Virus record (IMG/VR): IMGVR_UViG_3300042382_000102
Coordinates: 1 to 64,000 of that record
Length of the DNA stretch: 64,000 bases
Direction: 5' to 3' (one strand)
Source: a virus
Shown: positions 26,976 to 36,234 of the stretch, piece after piece
Layout: each line of letters begins with the position of its first letter
Numbering within the stretch: the stretch's first letter is position 1
Made by a program: the position numbers and the translations under genes
Notes under the pieces: generated by a model
Seen by the model: the letters and a program-made list of their open reading frames with translations, nothing else
Databases searched by the model: none
Told to the model about the DNA's origin: nothing

Positions 26976-28070
26976 TTAAGCGTGGAGAATAGGTAGAATA
27001 CCTAAGTTCAATGCACTCATCTTACGTGCCCATGAACCAGCAGTTGCAAAAGCAGTGTTGGTAGCAAAAGCGTTAGTAGCGCCAGCCCAGTCGTAACCCA
27101 TTGGATGTACAACGAAGCCATAACGATACCAGATAGATGTAGAACCACCACCAGTGTAGGAAGCAGCAGAGCGGTCAACTTCAACAGGTGTAGGAACAGC
27201 AATATTTGTAAAGCTGATAGCGCCTGGCTTGCAAATGAATGTAGTCTTAGTAGAACGATCATTTACGTTAGCAGAAGCTGAGAGGTCACCTTGAGCAACA
27301 CGGCTGAGGATCAAACGGAACTTACCACCGAATACGGTTTGGAATGTTAGGTTACCATCAGTAACTGTAGTTACGTCTACTAAGTTAGCAGCACGTAATT
27401 CAGCTAAAACTTCAGGTGAAGTGATCATGTACATGAAGTCAGGCTCATAGTCTTTGAATGCCATACCAAGAGCTTGGAATAGACGTTGACCACGGGCAGC
27501 ACCAATAGCGGTAGCATCAAATAGCTTACGCTGATCAGAAGCAGAAGTAGCAGCTGCGGTACCGAATACACCAGCAGCGTTGATGTCTACGAAGTTACCA
27601 ACAGTAGAACCATCAGCGTCTGTGTCATAGCCAACAATACCAGCACCACGAGAAACTTCATAAGCAGCTACACCTTTGAGTGTAGATACGATAGAGTCAG
27701 ACTCGTCTTGGCTACGAACTTCAGAGAAGTCACGAGCGATTTTAGAGAGACCGTCTTGTTGAGAAACGATTTGCTGGAGGTTAACTTGTTGTGAACCGAA
27801 TGTACGGACTGTCTTGATGTAGTCAGCAATTTCAGTTGACACATCAGTGTAGTTGCCTTCATTAGCGCTAGATAAGCTAGCAACGTTAATGTTGGCAGCT
27901 AGAGGTTTGTACCAGCGCATTTGACCAATGAAGCTCTCGCCTGTTGGGTCAATACGGGCATCAGTACCAACGATACCAGTGCTGTTAAGCTTCTTGGCGT
28001 TTGTGTACATTTCATCAGCATATGCAGAAATAGCAATAGCTACGTTTTGGAACATTGTATGATTAATCAT
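26976..28070 (-). CDS. Major capsid protein
   Basis: The 364-residue protein follows the scaffold-like gene and has an AGGAG ribosome binding site eight bases before its ATG. It starts MINHTMFQNVAIAISAYADEMYTNAK and includes GQMRWYKPLAANINVASLSSANEGNYTDVSTEIADYIKTVRTFGSQQVNLQQIVSQQDGLSKI, then PDFMYMITSPEVLAELRAANLV. This resembles phage capsid proteins of HK97 fold that assemble around a separate scaffold. Its codon use is GC-richer than its neighbours, suggesting strong expression. No protease or delta-domain cleavage site is obvious. Confidence 0.85.
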   Translation of the reverse strand: MINHTMFQNVAIAISAYADEMYTNAKKLNSTGIVGTDARIDPTGESFIGQMRWYKPLAANINVASLSSANEGNYTDVSTEIADYIKTVRTFGSQQVNLQQIVSQQDGLSKIARDFSEVRSQDESDSIVSTLKGVAAYEVSRGAGIVGYDTDADGSTVGNFVDINAAGVFGTAAATSASDQRKLFDATAIGAARGQRLFQALGMAFKDYEPDFMYMITSPEVLAELRAANLVDVTTVTDGNLTFQTVFGGKFRLILSRVAQGDLSASANVNDRSTKTTFICKPGAISFTNIAVPTPVEVDRSAASYTGGGSTSIWYRYGFVVHPMGYDWAGATNAFATNTAFATAGSWARKMSALNLGILPILHA

Positions 28071-28090
28071 TTAAAAAATCTCCTATGATT

Positions 28091-28786
28091 TTAAAGTGTG
28101 AAGTTACCGAGTTTACCACCTGCAGCAAGTGCTAACACTTCTTCAGTAGTCATATCAGTAATCTTCTTATTGGGATCGAGTTTGGGAGTACCGTTCATAT
28201 TGCTACCACCACCCCCTGAATTAGATTTAGGTTTAAATAGGAAAGAATTATCTTCATTCTTTACGTATTGTCCTACAAAATCCTTGATTGATACACCAGA
28301 TTTGTGAATCCATGCACCAGTTTCTGGATCTTGGATGAGTTGATCGATAATATCACGATAGGCCATTTGGCCAGATCGCTCATTACGGAAATCAAGACTG
28401 GTTAATGCATTACGAACTGCACCATCACGGGTGAGTTCAGTTACTTTACCTTCGGCTAACGCAAGCTTTTCAGTGAGTTCTGCGAGCTTCATCTCAGCAA
28501 CTTCTTTATGCTTACCTTCATCCTCTAAAGCTTTCATCTTACGTTGTTTAGCATCATCTTCAAGACGAACACGCTCTTTAACAGCATTGTCACGTTCTTG
28601 ATAAGCTTTATCTAAACTTTGTTTGATTTTAGAAAGACGCTCTTCAACCATACGATTGATCATGTCTTCTGTATCTTTATTGTTAGTACCTGCACCTGGA
28701 TCTCCAACCTGATCGGCTTGAAACTCTGGGTTTAATGTGGTACCATCATCGAGGAACTCTTTGTTTCCGAACTTATCTACTTTCAT
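28091..28786 (-). CDS. Capsid scaffolding protein
   Basis: 231 residues with an acidic N-terminus, a long coiled coil (about residues 40-125, DTEDMINRMVEERLSKIKQ...MKLAELTEKLALAEGKVTEL), a middle region ending DFVGQYVKNEDNSFLFKP, a glycine-rich linker (GGGGS) and a short helical tail (ITDMTTEEVLALAAGGKLGNFTL). This is the standard layout of phage scaffolds, whose C-terminal tail binds the capsid shell. It lies immediately upstream of the major capsid gene. No serine protease motif is visible, so it is probably expelled rather than self-digesting. Confidence 0.8.
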   Translation of the reverse strand: MKVDKFGNKEFLDDGTTLNPEFQADQVGDPGAGTNNKDTEDMINRMVEERLSKIKQSLDKAYQERDNAVKERVRLEDDAKQRKMKALEDEGKHKEVAEMKLAELTEKLALAEGKVTELTRDGAVRNALTSLDFRNERSGQMAYRDIIDQLIQDPETGAWIHKSGVSIKDFVGQYVKNEDNSFLFKPKSNSGGGGSNMNGTPKLDPNKKITDMTTEEVLALAAGGKLGNFTL

Positions 28787-28852
28787 CTTTATTTTCCTTT
28801 GGCACAGCCATTTAATTTTAATTTTTTAGGGTTTAGTTACAAACATAAACTC

Positions 28853-31800
28853 TTACGGTCCAATACCATACCAATCCATACCTTTAGGTATAGGAGCGAG
28901 TATCTCTTTTCTCGTAATCTTGTTTTTGGGATTTAGTAAGCCATCCTCAATAGCTTTTTGGCGAAGCTTATTGTAAGTCTCGTTAGACATACCTTCAGCT
29001 TTTAATGCCAGTAATGTTTTCTCTATTGTGTTACCTTCAAGAGCATCCGCATAGATTTCTCTAAGCGCATACTTGGACTTTGCTGCTTGTCCAATGTTGG
29101 TGAAGAAAGCATCATGAATCGTAGCGGTTTCAATACCATTTTTACGACCCCATAAATGAAATCTTCTTACAATAGTAGCATCGTTCATGTGGTTACCATT
29201 AACCCCCATGCCAATACCTGCCCTCATCAGGCTTGATTTTCCTAGAAGTGAAGCATCTTCTGCTCGATCTTCGTAAATGTTACGGACCATCCTATTAGCT
29301 TCTTTGTCATAGAACTCAATGCTAGTTTGGATTTTAGGTCTGTATCTCTGGTATAAAGTCTTACCATCAAATGTTACCCAAGGTACATCAACCTTCTGAG
29401 TTTCATCAACGTAAGCTTTAGCAGCTTCTTTCCAGAATTGTACGAACTTTTGAGTTACTGGTGCTCTCTCAGCTAGTCTTCGAGACATAATCTCAGAGAC
29501 TGCTTTGAAGTCTTGAGGTCCAATTAGACCCCTACGAGCATTCATTAACTTATCGACAAACGCTTCTACGTCTGGGTGAGAATCACGAGCATGTGCTAAA
29601 AGTTCTTGCCCCACAGGGGTTTCACCTTCAACAACCTCATTCAACTCACGCTTTAATTGTTTCAAACCAAAGACAACATTTTCAGCACCTAGCTTATCTG
29701 CCTCTTTGATTTTTCCATCTATAATATTTGTTACACCACGAAGTTCTTCACGAGTAACAACAGTATATCCTTTTAACTCTAATACTGAAGCAAATTTAGC
29801 CTCAATATTAGCCGCCTGTGTTGCTTTACCAGCACCATAGAAAGAAACCATGTTCTGAGCTTTAGCAGCTTTCTGGAGATCAGTCCATTGAACATTAGCA
29901 TCTCTTAACCCTTGTATCTTTTGAAACTCTGGATCAGACACTGTATCCATAGCAACTAAGTCATACAAACGATTCTTTTGGAGTGTAGGTAACACATTTG
30001 AGTTGATTGAAATGTCTCTATCGCCTGTACTCAAACCGATAATCTGAGCACCAGAGGATGAGGCATCATTCTCAATCATTAATTTTGTTTTGTATTCTGC
30101 TAATTTATTTACATTAGTAAAATCACCATTTACAGCTTTATGCGCACGAGCGTATTCTATTGCTAATCGACTAATCTTTGGAACTTCCTCTGCTTCAGTA
30201 GCACGGATAATAGGATGCTCTAGGTATTCCCTAATCCTTCTATCTCGTTGAGTAGTTTCCATCATTAACCTACCAAGGCTTAGAATTTCTTTTTCATTTC
30301 TTAAAAAGATTTCCATTCTACCAGATTGTGTTAAAGCTTCTGTAGCAGGTCCAAGCATAGACCCAGTTTGAATCATTAACTCTCGTAGAATCTCAGGAGT
30401 CATATCTTCAGGTTTTGCACTATTAAGAAATGGTCTAACCACTTCACCACCAGTTGGTGTTAGGAATCCTTGATAGTATACACGTCCACGACCATCAATA
30501 TTAGCGACAACACTAAAAGGTTTACCAGTATCTCTGTGATACTTAACCGTCTGCATAAAACTGTAACCTTGATCTCCACGAGTCAAAATAAGTTTTCTAA
30601 AATCATTTAAGTCATCGTACTTCTTTACGTTCCCACGGGGATCTCTAAAGCGAACTAAGTCTTCCATGAATCCAGCATACTCGTTATCAACCTCATATTG
30701 AACTGACATTGTATGATTAAGCATATCAGCAAAATCATTGTCAATAAGAATTTTATCGTAATTAGCATTAGCCCTGCGAGTAATAATCGGAATACCTGTA
30801 TTATTGCCTCTAGCATCAAAATAAGTCTTAGCTCCAGAACGAACATACAGCTTGTCTCTTGGAGAATTAATACCAATACGTTTTGCTAGCAATGCACTAC
30901 GATTAGCTCTCTGTAAGTTTAACATATCTTTGTTTAAGATCTGTACTTCACGACTAACTGTATCTCTCCAAGGACCACTTGCACGACCTGTTTCTAGGTC
31001 AACAACTGATCTCCTAGTCTTACCTCTCATGACCACACGAATGTAGCCTTTGTCTTTTAAGGCAGTAAGAATTTGGGAACCATCAGCATGATAGTCTTGT
31101 AATGTAGGTTTAAAGAACGGGAACTCTGGGACATTCCAAGATTCTCTCAATGTCTTTCCTACATTAATAGCTAATGAGTCATAGTCAGTAGACTTACCAT
31201 CAGCAACTACAGTTAAAACTTTAGATAGGGCATCAATAGCCTTCTTGTCGTTAAGACCACCCTCAACTAATTGATTTAAATAATTTTGTCTTTGTTTACC
31301 AAATAGAAACTCTAAGTCTACTATTCTTCGATAGTCTTCTCTTCTGTTTCTTAAAAATTCATCAACTAATCTTTCAGTAGGCGCTTTATCTTTAAAAAAT
31401 AGTTTAGCACCAGGAATATTATCCTCTAAGTATTTAACTATTTTCTTTTTAAAAACATCAATACCAATTCTAGGAGTACCTTTAAACCATGTGTATAGTG
31501 GAGTTCTTCCAGTATAATACAAGCTTCTGGCTAGAGGTCTACCTTCAGTAGTAGCCCAATTACGAACATATCTTTGATCATCTATATTCTTTTGAATGAT
31601 TTCATCAAAGGTATAATACTTACCAAATATTTGTACTTTAGCAGGTTCTCCAGCAACTCCATATGAGTCAAATTGTGATGATCGTGCTCTTGATCTACGA
31701 TCTAGAATACGACTAGTGTTAACTACAGAATACTGCATTTCACCACGGGCAACATTCATGAAGTTTACCCAAGGCTGTTTATCATTGTTATATCGTTCAA

Positions 31801-33271
31801 ATACAACACGCAAATTTTCAGCAATAGCAGTCTGTTGGTTAACAGAAACAGAATCATCTAGGCTTTCAACGAATTGTTGAATCCAAACTTTTTGTTCTTG
31901 GTTTAGAGCCTTAGAGTTTTTAATAAAGTCTAATCGTTCCTGTAATACACCAAAGTCTGGGTCATACAAAAGAGTAGAACTCTGTTCACCTGTAAAGGGA
32001 TCAAAGCTATTATTACGTTCATCAAACTCGTTATTAGCCCTAATCCTAACTGATCGTTTACCTTGTAATGAGGTACCACGATAGTCTACTAGAGATAGTG
32101 TTTGTGCAGTATTTTCAGTGTCCGCTATATACATTGCCTTTAATTGTTTATTGGCCTCTGTATTTTTAATAAGTTCATTAGGTCTAGCTACATTAACAGC
32201 AAATAAATTAGATTCAGCTTCTGCTACTGCGGCTTGCCTAGTTGGAAAGAATGTTGTTCTTGCATTATCAAGTTTTCTTAATGCTGCAATACTTAATTGT
32301 TGACCCTTAGCGGTAGTAAATGCTTTAACGTCAAGAACACCTTTTTGTAGTAATCCTGCACGTTCTTCACTACCTAAATGTTTAACTTGTACCATCATAG
32401 GCTGACGCTTAAGCCATGTACCATAAGTTTCTACTGGGGGTAAGCTACCATCTAAAATATTCTCAGATGTTTCCTTAAGTTTATTTACTTTAACTCTTGA
32501 TTCAGCTTCCTCAGAAGCTTTTAATAGTTCTTCTTTGTTCTTTAAAACAGGAACCATAGAACTACGGCAATTCCAGTGTAAGGGAGGTCTAAAACGAAGA
32601 TCATCAATCTTATATACTTGACCATCATGGTGAGCACAGATCTTTGATGTTCTATTATCTAACACAGCAGTAAATCTATAACCTTTTAGTAATTCGTTAT
32701 TACGATCCATTACTAGATTAATTGCTTTAGCTTGCGTATTCGTAATAGCAGTTCTAACTAATACCTTAGCTTGCACTTCAGTCATAGTTGTAGTCTTAAT
32801 TACATCAGCAATAATTTCTTTAACAGGTTTATTGTCTGCTAATCCTGACTTAATTTTTCCATCAATCCTAGCTAACTCAGTTGTACCAATACTGTCAAAG
32901 TGATCTTTTAAACTCTTTGAGGCAGTAATATTAGGTCCAATCAGGAGAGGAATAGCATCACTACCTCTAGGTTTTTGTACCCTAAAGAAAGATCCAGCAC
33001 TTCTCTCTAGATTATTAGCATGGAAGCTTACAGAGGCATCTGCATAATCACTAACTGAATTTTTAGTAATCATGTGTAACTCTTTAGTTGCTCGAGTTAC
33101 TTCTGGTTTAACATCAGCCTTAATATTTTTAGATAATAAAATCTTTAATCTTTTCTGATGCCTACGGATGCCTCTAGAAACATTGGTTGATGTCTCTGCT
33201 TCATATAGCCTAGTGTCAGCTAAGTGTTGTACAATACGATCATAAACTTCCGTATTAATTGGTGTTGGCAT
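28853..33271 (-). CDS. Minor head protein (Mu gpF-like) fused to T7-family single-subunit RNA polymerase
   Basis: One uninterrupted 1472-residue frame. The N-terminal part ends in the signature of phage Mu gpF-like head morphogenesis proteins: YRFTAVLDNRTSKICAHHDG (198-217), then RPPLHWNCRSSMVP (228-241). The C-terminal half carries RNA polymerase motifs in the T7 order: DGRGRVY at 926-932, motif A with Asp1069 (NDASSSGAQ), motif B K(x7)YG at Lys1137-Tyr1145-Gly1146, and motif C IHDAF with His1386-Asp1387. These match T7 Asp537, Lys631, Tyr639 and Asp812; the A-to-C spacing is 318 against 275. Residues 270-900 are unassigned and may include the polymerase N-terminal domain. It occupies the normal gpF slot between portal and scaffold, so it is probably packaged in the head and injected. 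Catalytic residues look intact; activity is inferred. Confidence 0.9.
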   Translation of the reverse strand: MPTPINTEVYDRIVQHLADTRLYEAETSTNVSRGIRRHQKRLKILLSKNIKADVKPEVTRATKELHMITKNSVSDYADASVSFHANNLERSAGSFFRVQKPRGSDAIPLLIGPNITASKSLKDHFDSIGTTELARIDGKIKSGLADNKPVKEIIADVIKTTTMTEVQAKVLVRTAITNTQAKAINLVMDRNNELLKGYRFTAVLDNRTSKICAHHDGQVYKIDDLRFRPPLHWNCRSSMVPVLKNKEELLKASEEAESRVKVNKLKETSENILDGSLPPVETYGTWLKRQPMMVQVKHLGSEERAGLLQKGVLDVKAFTTAKGQQLSIAALRKLDNARTTFFPTRQAAVAEAESNLFAVNVARPNELIKNTEANKQLKAMYIADTENTAQTLSLVDYRGTSLQGKRSVRIRANNEFDERNNSFDPFTGEQSSTLLYDPDFGVLQERLDFIKNSKALNQEQKVWIQQFVESLDDSVSVNQQTAIAENLRVVFERYNNDKQPWVNFMNVARGEMQYSVVNTSRILDRRSRARSSQFDSYGVAGEPAKVQIFGKYYTFDEIIQKNIDDQRYVRNWATTEGRPLARSLYYTGRTPLYTWFKGTPRIGIDVFKKKIVKYLEDNIPGAKLFFKDKAPTERLVDEFLRNRREDYRRIVDLEFLFGKQRQNYLNQLVEGGLNDKKAIDALSKVLTVVADGKSTDYDSLAINVGKTLRESWNVPEFPFFKPTLQDYHADGSQILTALKDKGYIRVVMRGKTRRSVVDLETGRASGPWRDTVSREVQILNKDMLNLQRANRSALLAKRIGINSPRDKLYVRSGAKTYFDARGNNTGIPIITRRANANYDKILIDNDFADMLNHTMSVQYEVDNEYAGFMEDLVRFRDPRGNVKKYDDLNDFRKLILTRGDQGYSFMQTVKYHRDTGKPFSVVANIDGRGRVYYQGFLTPTGGEVVRPFLNSAKPEDMTPEILRELMIQTGSMLGPATEALTQSGRMEIFLRNEKEILSLGRLMMETTQRDRRIREYLEHPIIRATEAEEVPKISRLAIEYARAHKAVNGDFTNVNKLAEYKTKLMIENDASSSGAQIIGLSTGDRDISINSNVLPTLQKNRLYDLVAMDTVSDPEFQKIQGLRDANVQWTDLQKAAKAQNMVSFYGAGKATQAANIEAKFASVLELKGYTVVTREELRGVTNIIDGKIKEADKLGAENVVFGLKQLKRELNEVVEGETPVGQELLAHARDSHPDVEAFVDKLMNARRGLIGPQDFKAVSEIMSRRLAERAPVTQKFVQFWKEAAKAYVDETQKVDVPWVTFDGKTLYQRYRPKIQTSIEFYDKEANRMVRNIYEDRAEDASLLGKSSLMRAGIGMGVNGNHMNDATIVRRFHLWGRKNGIETATIHDAFFTNIGQAAKSKYALREIYADALEGNTIEKTLLALKAEGMSNETYNKLRQKAIEDGLLNPKNKITRKEILAPIPKGMDWYGIGP

Positions 33272-33325
33272 TTAAACTCCTTGATGCTAGTTAACAACTG
33301 CATCTTGGATGCCCTCGTTAATAGC

Positions 33326-33562
33326 TTATTCTGGTTGTTGTGGATATACAACTTCACCCTCTGTTGGAGGATTATTCATAATATCAGTTATAGCTTGTCT
33401 ATAGGTTGCCCATTTTTCACGAGTAACTCCACTTATATTGCTTGATGCAATCCACTCTGTTTTAGCTAGAATTTCAGCACATTTTTCTTGTACTTCGTTT
33501 ACCTCAATTGGCTCCTCTAGCTTTAGAGGTTTTTGTTTCTTGTTTAGTTTACTGTATTCCAT
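33326..33562 (-). CDS. Unrecognised 78-aa protein between portal and minor head gene
   Basis: The ATG at 33562 has a strong ribosome binding site (AGGAGCTTAAT) overlapping the end of the portal gene, giving MEYSKLNKKQKPLKLEEPIEVNEVQEKCAEILAKTEWIASSNISG and a total of 78 residues. It ends in acidic and proline-rich sequence (NNPPTEGEVVYPQQPE). The central TEWIASSNISGVTREKWATYRQAITDIMNNPP resembles the short phage tail-fibre-assembly-type helical motif (xWxxYRQALxDI), but its location argues for a head-related role. Confidence 0.65.
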   Translation of the reverse strand: MEYSKLNKKQKPLKLEEPIEVNEVQEKCAEILAKTEWIASSNISGVTREKWATYRQAITDIMNNPPTEGEVVYPQQPE

Positions 33563-33563
33563 A

Positions 33564-35177
33564 TTAAGCTCCTGAATTATTATCTGTACGATTGTTGTCA
33601 TTCATATCAGATACATTTGAGTCAATTCTAGTTGCCATAGTATCTACAAGAGGATCACTCTGAATCTCAGCTATACCTTCTTCATCGTTATACTCAGCAG
33701 GGAGTACATCGTTAAACTTAGCAATAGAGATAAATGTAGAACGTGGAATAATACCTTGCTGGTACCATTCTGTAACTAGTCTCATCCAGTCAGCACCTAC
33801 AGGTGTAGGATTAAAGTCAGCACTTAATGTAAACTTAATGTCTGTTGGAAGAACATCAACATTATATTTCCACTTAAGCATAACTGTAATAATCTGTCTC
33901 ATTGTCTCTGAGATACGAGTATTAAGCATGCCTAATTGAGCAGTCTGAGCAGCATTACGGATTTCTAAGCTTACGCCTGACTCACCTGAAGAACCTTCTG
34001 GCGATAACATGCGGATTCCCATACGAGCCATCTCTTCGATAGTAGCAGCAATACTTGCCTCCATATCTTTTAGAGCACCTGTAGGTGTATCTAGTGCTTT
34101 GATATCATCTCCTGCACGAAGTTTAATCCATGAGCCTAAACCAGCAGCTACAATATCCTCAAACTCTTCATCAGTCATATCTGACATGACTACTGGAGTG
34201 TATGTTGCAGCGCCATAGAGTAAATGATTACGTCTACTAATCTTGTTGTATAGTGCAATCTCACGATCAATTAATGATTGTAGAATTGGTTCAACAGGAT
34301 CAATTTGACCATTTAATGGGTAGGCAGGAATGAAATTCATTCTCTCACCATTCATTAATGGTATTTCTGTGCGTGTTTTAGTCCATGCTGCATTAGCGTT
34401 ATCTGTCTGATACTTAGAAGTAACATTACCATTAATAACGTTAACAGACTCATTAGTGTCTCGTGTGTAAGTATCCACAACAAGTAAGCCTGCATCATCT
34501 AGGTAGTAGTGAGTAACTGTGTCTACATAGTCTGGATGGAATTGATTTTTAGTATAGTCTTCCATATAATAACGGAAGAGTAAACTTGTTAATACTTGTT
34601 TGTTAGTATTACGGTCTTGACCTCTACGCCAGTTAATAATATTCTCTGCTTGAATGAGCATAACATATGGTGATAGAGCCTTAGCTTCTTCTACTGTTAA
34701 TGCGTCTGGGTTAGCAACTGTAGGATAGTCTACTAAGCACCAAGCTCTGGATGACTGTAATTCTTCCCAAATAGCAGCATCTAAAAATCCATGTAGTGAG
34801 GTACCATCAGAGCCAAAAGAAGTACGAATCCAATCTTCAGTTCCTTCTGGGAACATATTATCAGGTAATTCAATAGCCGCTTGTTTACGTAGTAGTCCAC
34901 CCACTAAAACTTTAGCATATTGTGCTGTTAGACCTGGAAGTTCACCTTCAGCACGATAAAAATTGTACTGTTGAGAACTCATTGTAGGAGAAAATGGTAA
35001 CAATAGGTTACTAAAATTTACTGGATCAATTGTATCATCATATGCTCGTGCATGTGTCTGTCCATTTAGAACAGCTCTGGATCGTTCCCAGAGTGGCCGC
35101 ATAGATTCGTATGCAGCATTAGGATCCCCAAGGCTTTTTGTCTTAGCCTTTGATGGGGTCGTTGTTAGGTTTGCCAT
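33564..35177 (-). CDS. Portal protein (DUF4055-like)
   Basis: The 537-residue protein starts at the ATG directly before the PhoH stop. It contains YESMRPLWERSRAVLNGQTHARAY near the N-terminus, QYAKVLVGGLLRKQAAIELP, ILQSLIDREIALYNKISRRNHLLYGAATYTPVV, and a stem/crown region with SGESGVSLEIRNAAQTAQLGMLNTRISETMRQIITVMLKWKY. This is the DUF4055 portal family, forming the dodecameric ring through which DNA enters and leaves the capsid. Length is normal for the family. It precedes the minor head fusion. Confidence 0.85.
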   Translation of the reverse strand: MANLTTTPSKAKTKSLGDPNAAYESMRPLWERSRAVLNGQTHARAYDDTIDPVNFSNLLLPFSPTMSSQQYNFYRAEGELPGLTAQYAKVLVGGLLRKQAAIELPDNMFPEGTEDWIRTSFGSDGTSLHGFLDAAIWEELQSSRAWCLVDYPTVANPDALTVEEAKALSPYVMLIQAENIINWRRGQDRNTNKQVLTSLLFRYYMEDYTKNQFHPDYVDTVTHYYLDDAGLLVVDTYTRDTNESVNVINGNVTSKYQTDNANAAWTKTRTEIPLMNGERMNFIPAYPLNGQIDPVEPILQSLIDREIALYNKISRRNHLLYGAATYTPVVMSDMTDEEFEDIVAAGLGSWIKLRAGDDIKALDTPTGALKDMEASIAATIEEMARMGIRMLSPEGSSGESGVSLEIRNAAQTAQLGMLNTRISETMRQIITVMLKWKYNVDVLPTDIKFTLSADFNPTPVGADWMRLVTEWYQQGIIPRSTFISIAKFNDVLPAEYNDEEGIAEIQSDPLVDTMATRIDSNVSDMNDNNRTDNNSGA

Positions 35178-35903
35178 TTAAAGATTCTCCTCCATAAGCA
35201 TCCTAACAATTCTAGCAACGATGTCTGAACGAACAATATCGTCTACACCAAACTCGATGATAGGAATGTCAATGTTATGTTTTTTACATAGGTGGACAAA
35301 TTTGAGTATGTCCTTACCACTATTAATGTCACTCTGGGCAGGATCGCCACAGAGGACCATTTTAGAATTTTCACCAAGCCTTGTTGTAATAGCTTTTAAT
35401 TCTTCAAATGTTAAATTCTGACACTCGTCTACAATGACAAGTGAGTTTTCATAAGATCGACCACGAATAGTTTCTAGTGGTTGGATCTCGATTGAACCTT
35501 TATTTACTAGGTATTGATAGAAGCCTAATCCGAAAGACTTTTCTAAAACACTAGTAATAGGCATTAACCAAGGAGCCATCTTATCAGCGATGGTCCCTGG
35601 GAAATGTCCTAAAGATTTTCCCGTAGCTACGTTAGCTCTACTTAAAATTATTTTGTCATACTTCCCTGTTAAAAACAGAGAGGCTACCATAGATGAGGAG
35701 CAATAAGTTTTACCTGTACCAGCGCAGCCAATAGTGACAGTGATAGGATAGTGGCGAATTGCAGTAAGTAGATTATCTTGCTTGTCATTTTTTGGTTGAA
35801 CATGAAATGGCCTTGGGGCCTTAATAACTTTAACATTAGATTGATAATCCTCAATATGTGTAACTTGAGCTTGTTTACGTGGAACTCTACGGGGTTTATT
35901 CAT
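35178..35903 (-). CDS. phoH: PhoH-family P-loop NTPase
   Basis: 241 residues with Walker A GCAGTGKT at 59-66 and Walker B LVIVDECQNL with Asp159-Glu160. Between them is the PhoH-typical stretch SRANVATGKSLGHFPGTIADKMAPWLMPI, and CGDPAQSD follows as the sensor. The N-terminal 40 residues are a basic extension (MNKPRRVPRKQAQVTHIED). PhoH-like proteins are common in aquatic phages; RNA-related or phosphate-starvation roles have been suggested but not settled. Its place between lysis genes and portal is unusual. It joins the portal gene without a gap. Confidence 0.9.
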   Translation of the reverse strand: MNKPRRVPRKQAQVTHIEDYQSNVKVIKAPRPFHVQPKNDKQDNLLTAIRHYPITVTIGCAGTGKTYCSSSMVASLFLTGKYDKIILSRANVATGKSLGHFPGTIADKMAPWLMPITSVLEKSFGLGFYQYLVNKGSIEIQPLETIRGRSYENSLVIVDECQNLTFEELKAITTRLGENSKMVLCGDPAQSDINSGKDILKFVHLCKKHNIDIPIIEFGVDDIVRSDIVARIVRMLMEENL

Positions 35904-35916
35904 ATATAATTAGTCC

Positions 35917-36030
35917 TTACTTCTTGAACTTAGATACTAGCTTGTCTTGTATTGTAATTGCCCATGATGGTTGCGGAACATGCCAACCAATAACAATACC
36001 TACGGCAATGCAAATTAATGCTGTTATCAT
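35917..36030 (-). CDS. Small membrane protein, 37 aa
   Basis: A short gene read as MITALICIAVGIVIGWHVPQ then PSWAITIQDKLVSKFKK, with AAGGGGA as ribosome binding site six bases before the ATG. The first 16 residues form one transmembrane helix, followed by a short amphipathic basic tail. Good start signal, full use of the gap between neighbours and a plausible protein make it a real gene. It may take part in lysis or membrane insertion; function unknown. Confidence 0.65.
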   Translation of the reverse strand: MITALICIAVGIVIGWHVPQPSWAITIQDKLVSKFKK

Positions 36031-36039
36031 AATATCCCC

Positions 36040-36225
36040 TTATTTCTTAGTAGGTACTTCTGTACCTTCTAGCTTTTTATGTATTTTAATTTCTTTACAT
36101 ACTTCCTTAGACTTTCCAGTCTTAGGGTCTTTAGTCTCTTTACAAACCTTCTTTGTTGTTTGTTCTGCAGAATGAACTGTAGGAACTATAAACATAAAGG
36201 CAAATAATAATATAAACTTATTCAT
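36040..36225 (-). CDS. Small secreted protein with paired VCKE motifs
   Basis: 61 residues: an obvious signal peptide (MNKFILLFAFMFIVPTVHSA, cleavage likely after Ala20), then a basic mature part of about 41 residues containing VCKETKDPKTGKSKEVCKEI, where two VCKE units could be linked by a disulfide. It ends HKKLEGTEVPTKK. The protein should be exported to the periplasm. It sits within the lysis and membrane gene group. Unrecognised family; periplasmic location is the only firm inference. Confidence 0.65.
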   Translation of the reverse strand: MNKFILLFAFMFIVPTVHSAEQTTKKVCKETKDPKTGKSKEVCKEIKIHKKLEGTEVPTKK

Positions 36226-36234
36226 TTGTATCCT

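Noticed and set aside
28091-28786. Capsid maturation protease fused to the scaffold
   Set aside because: No serine, histidine or aspartate protease motif could be found; the protein is coiled coil plus flexible tail, a simple scaffold.
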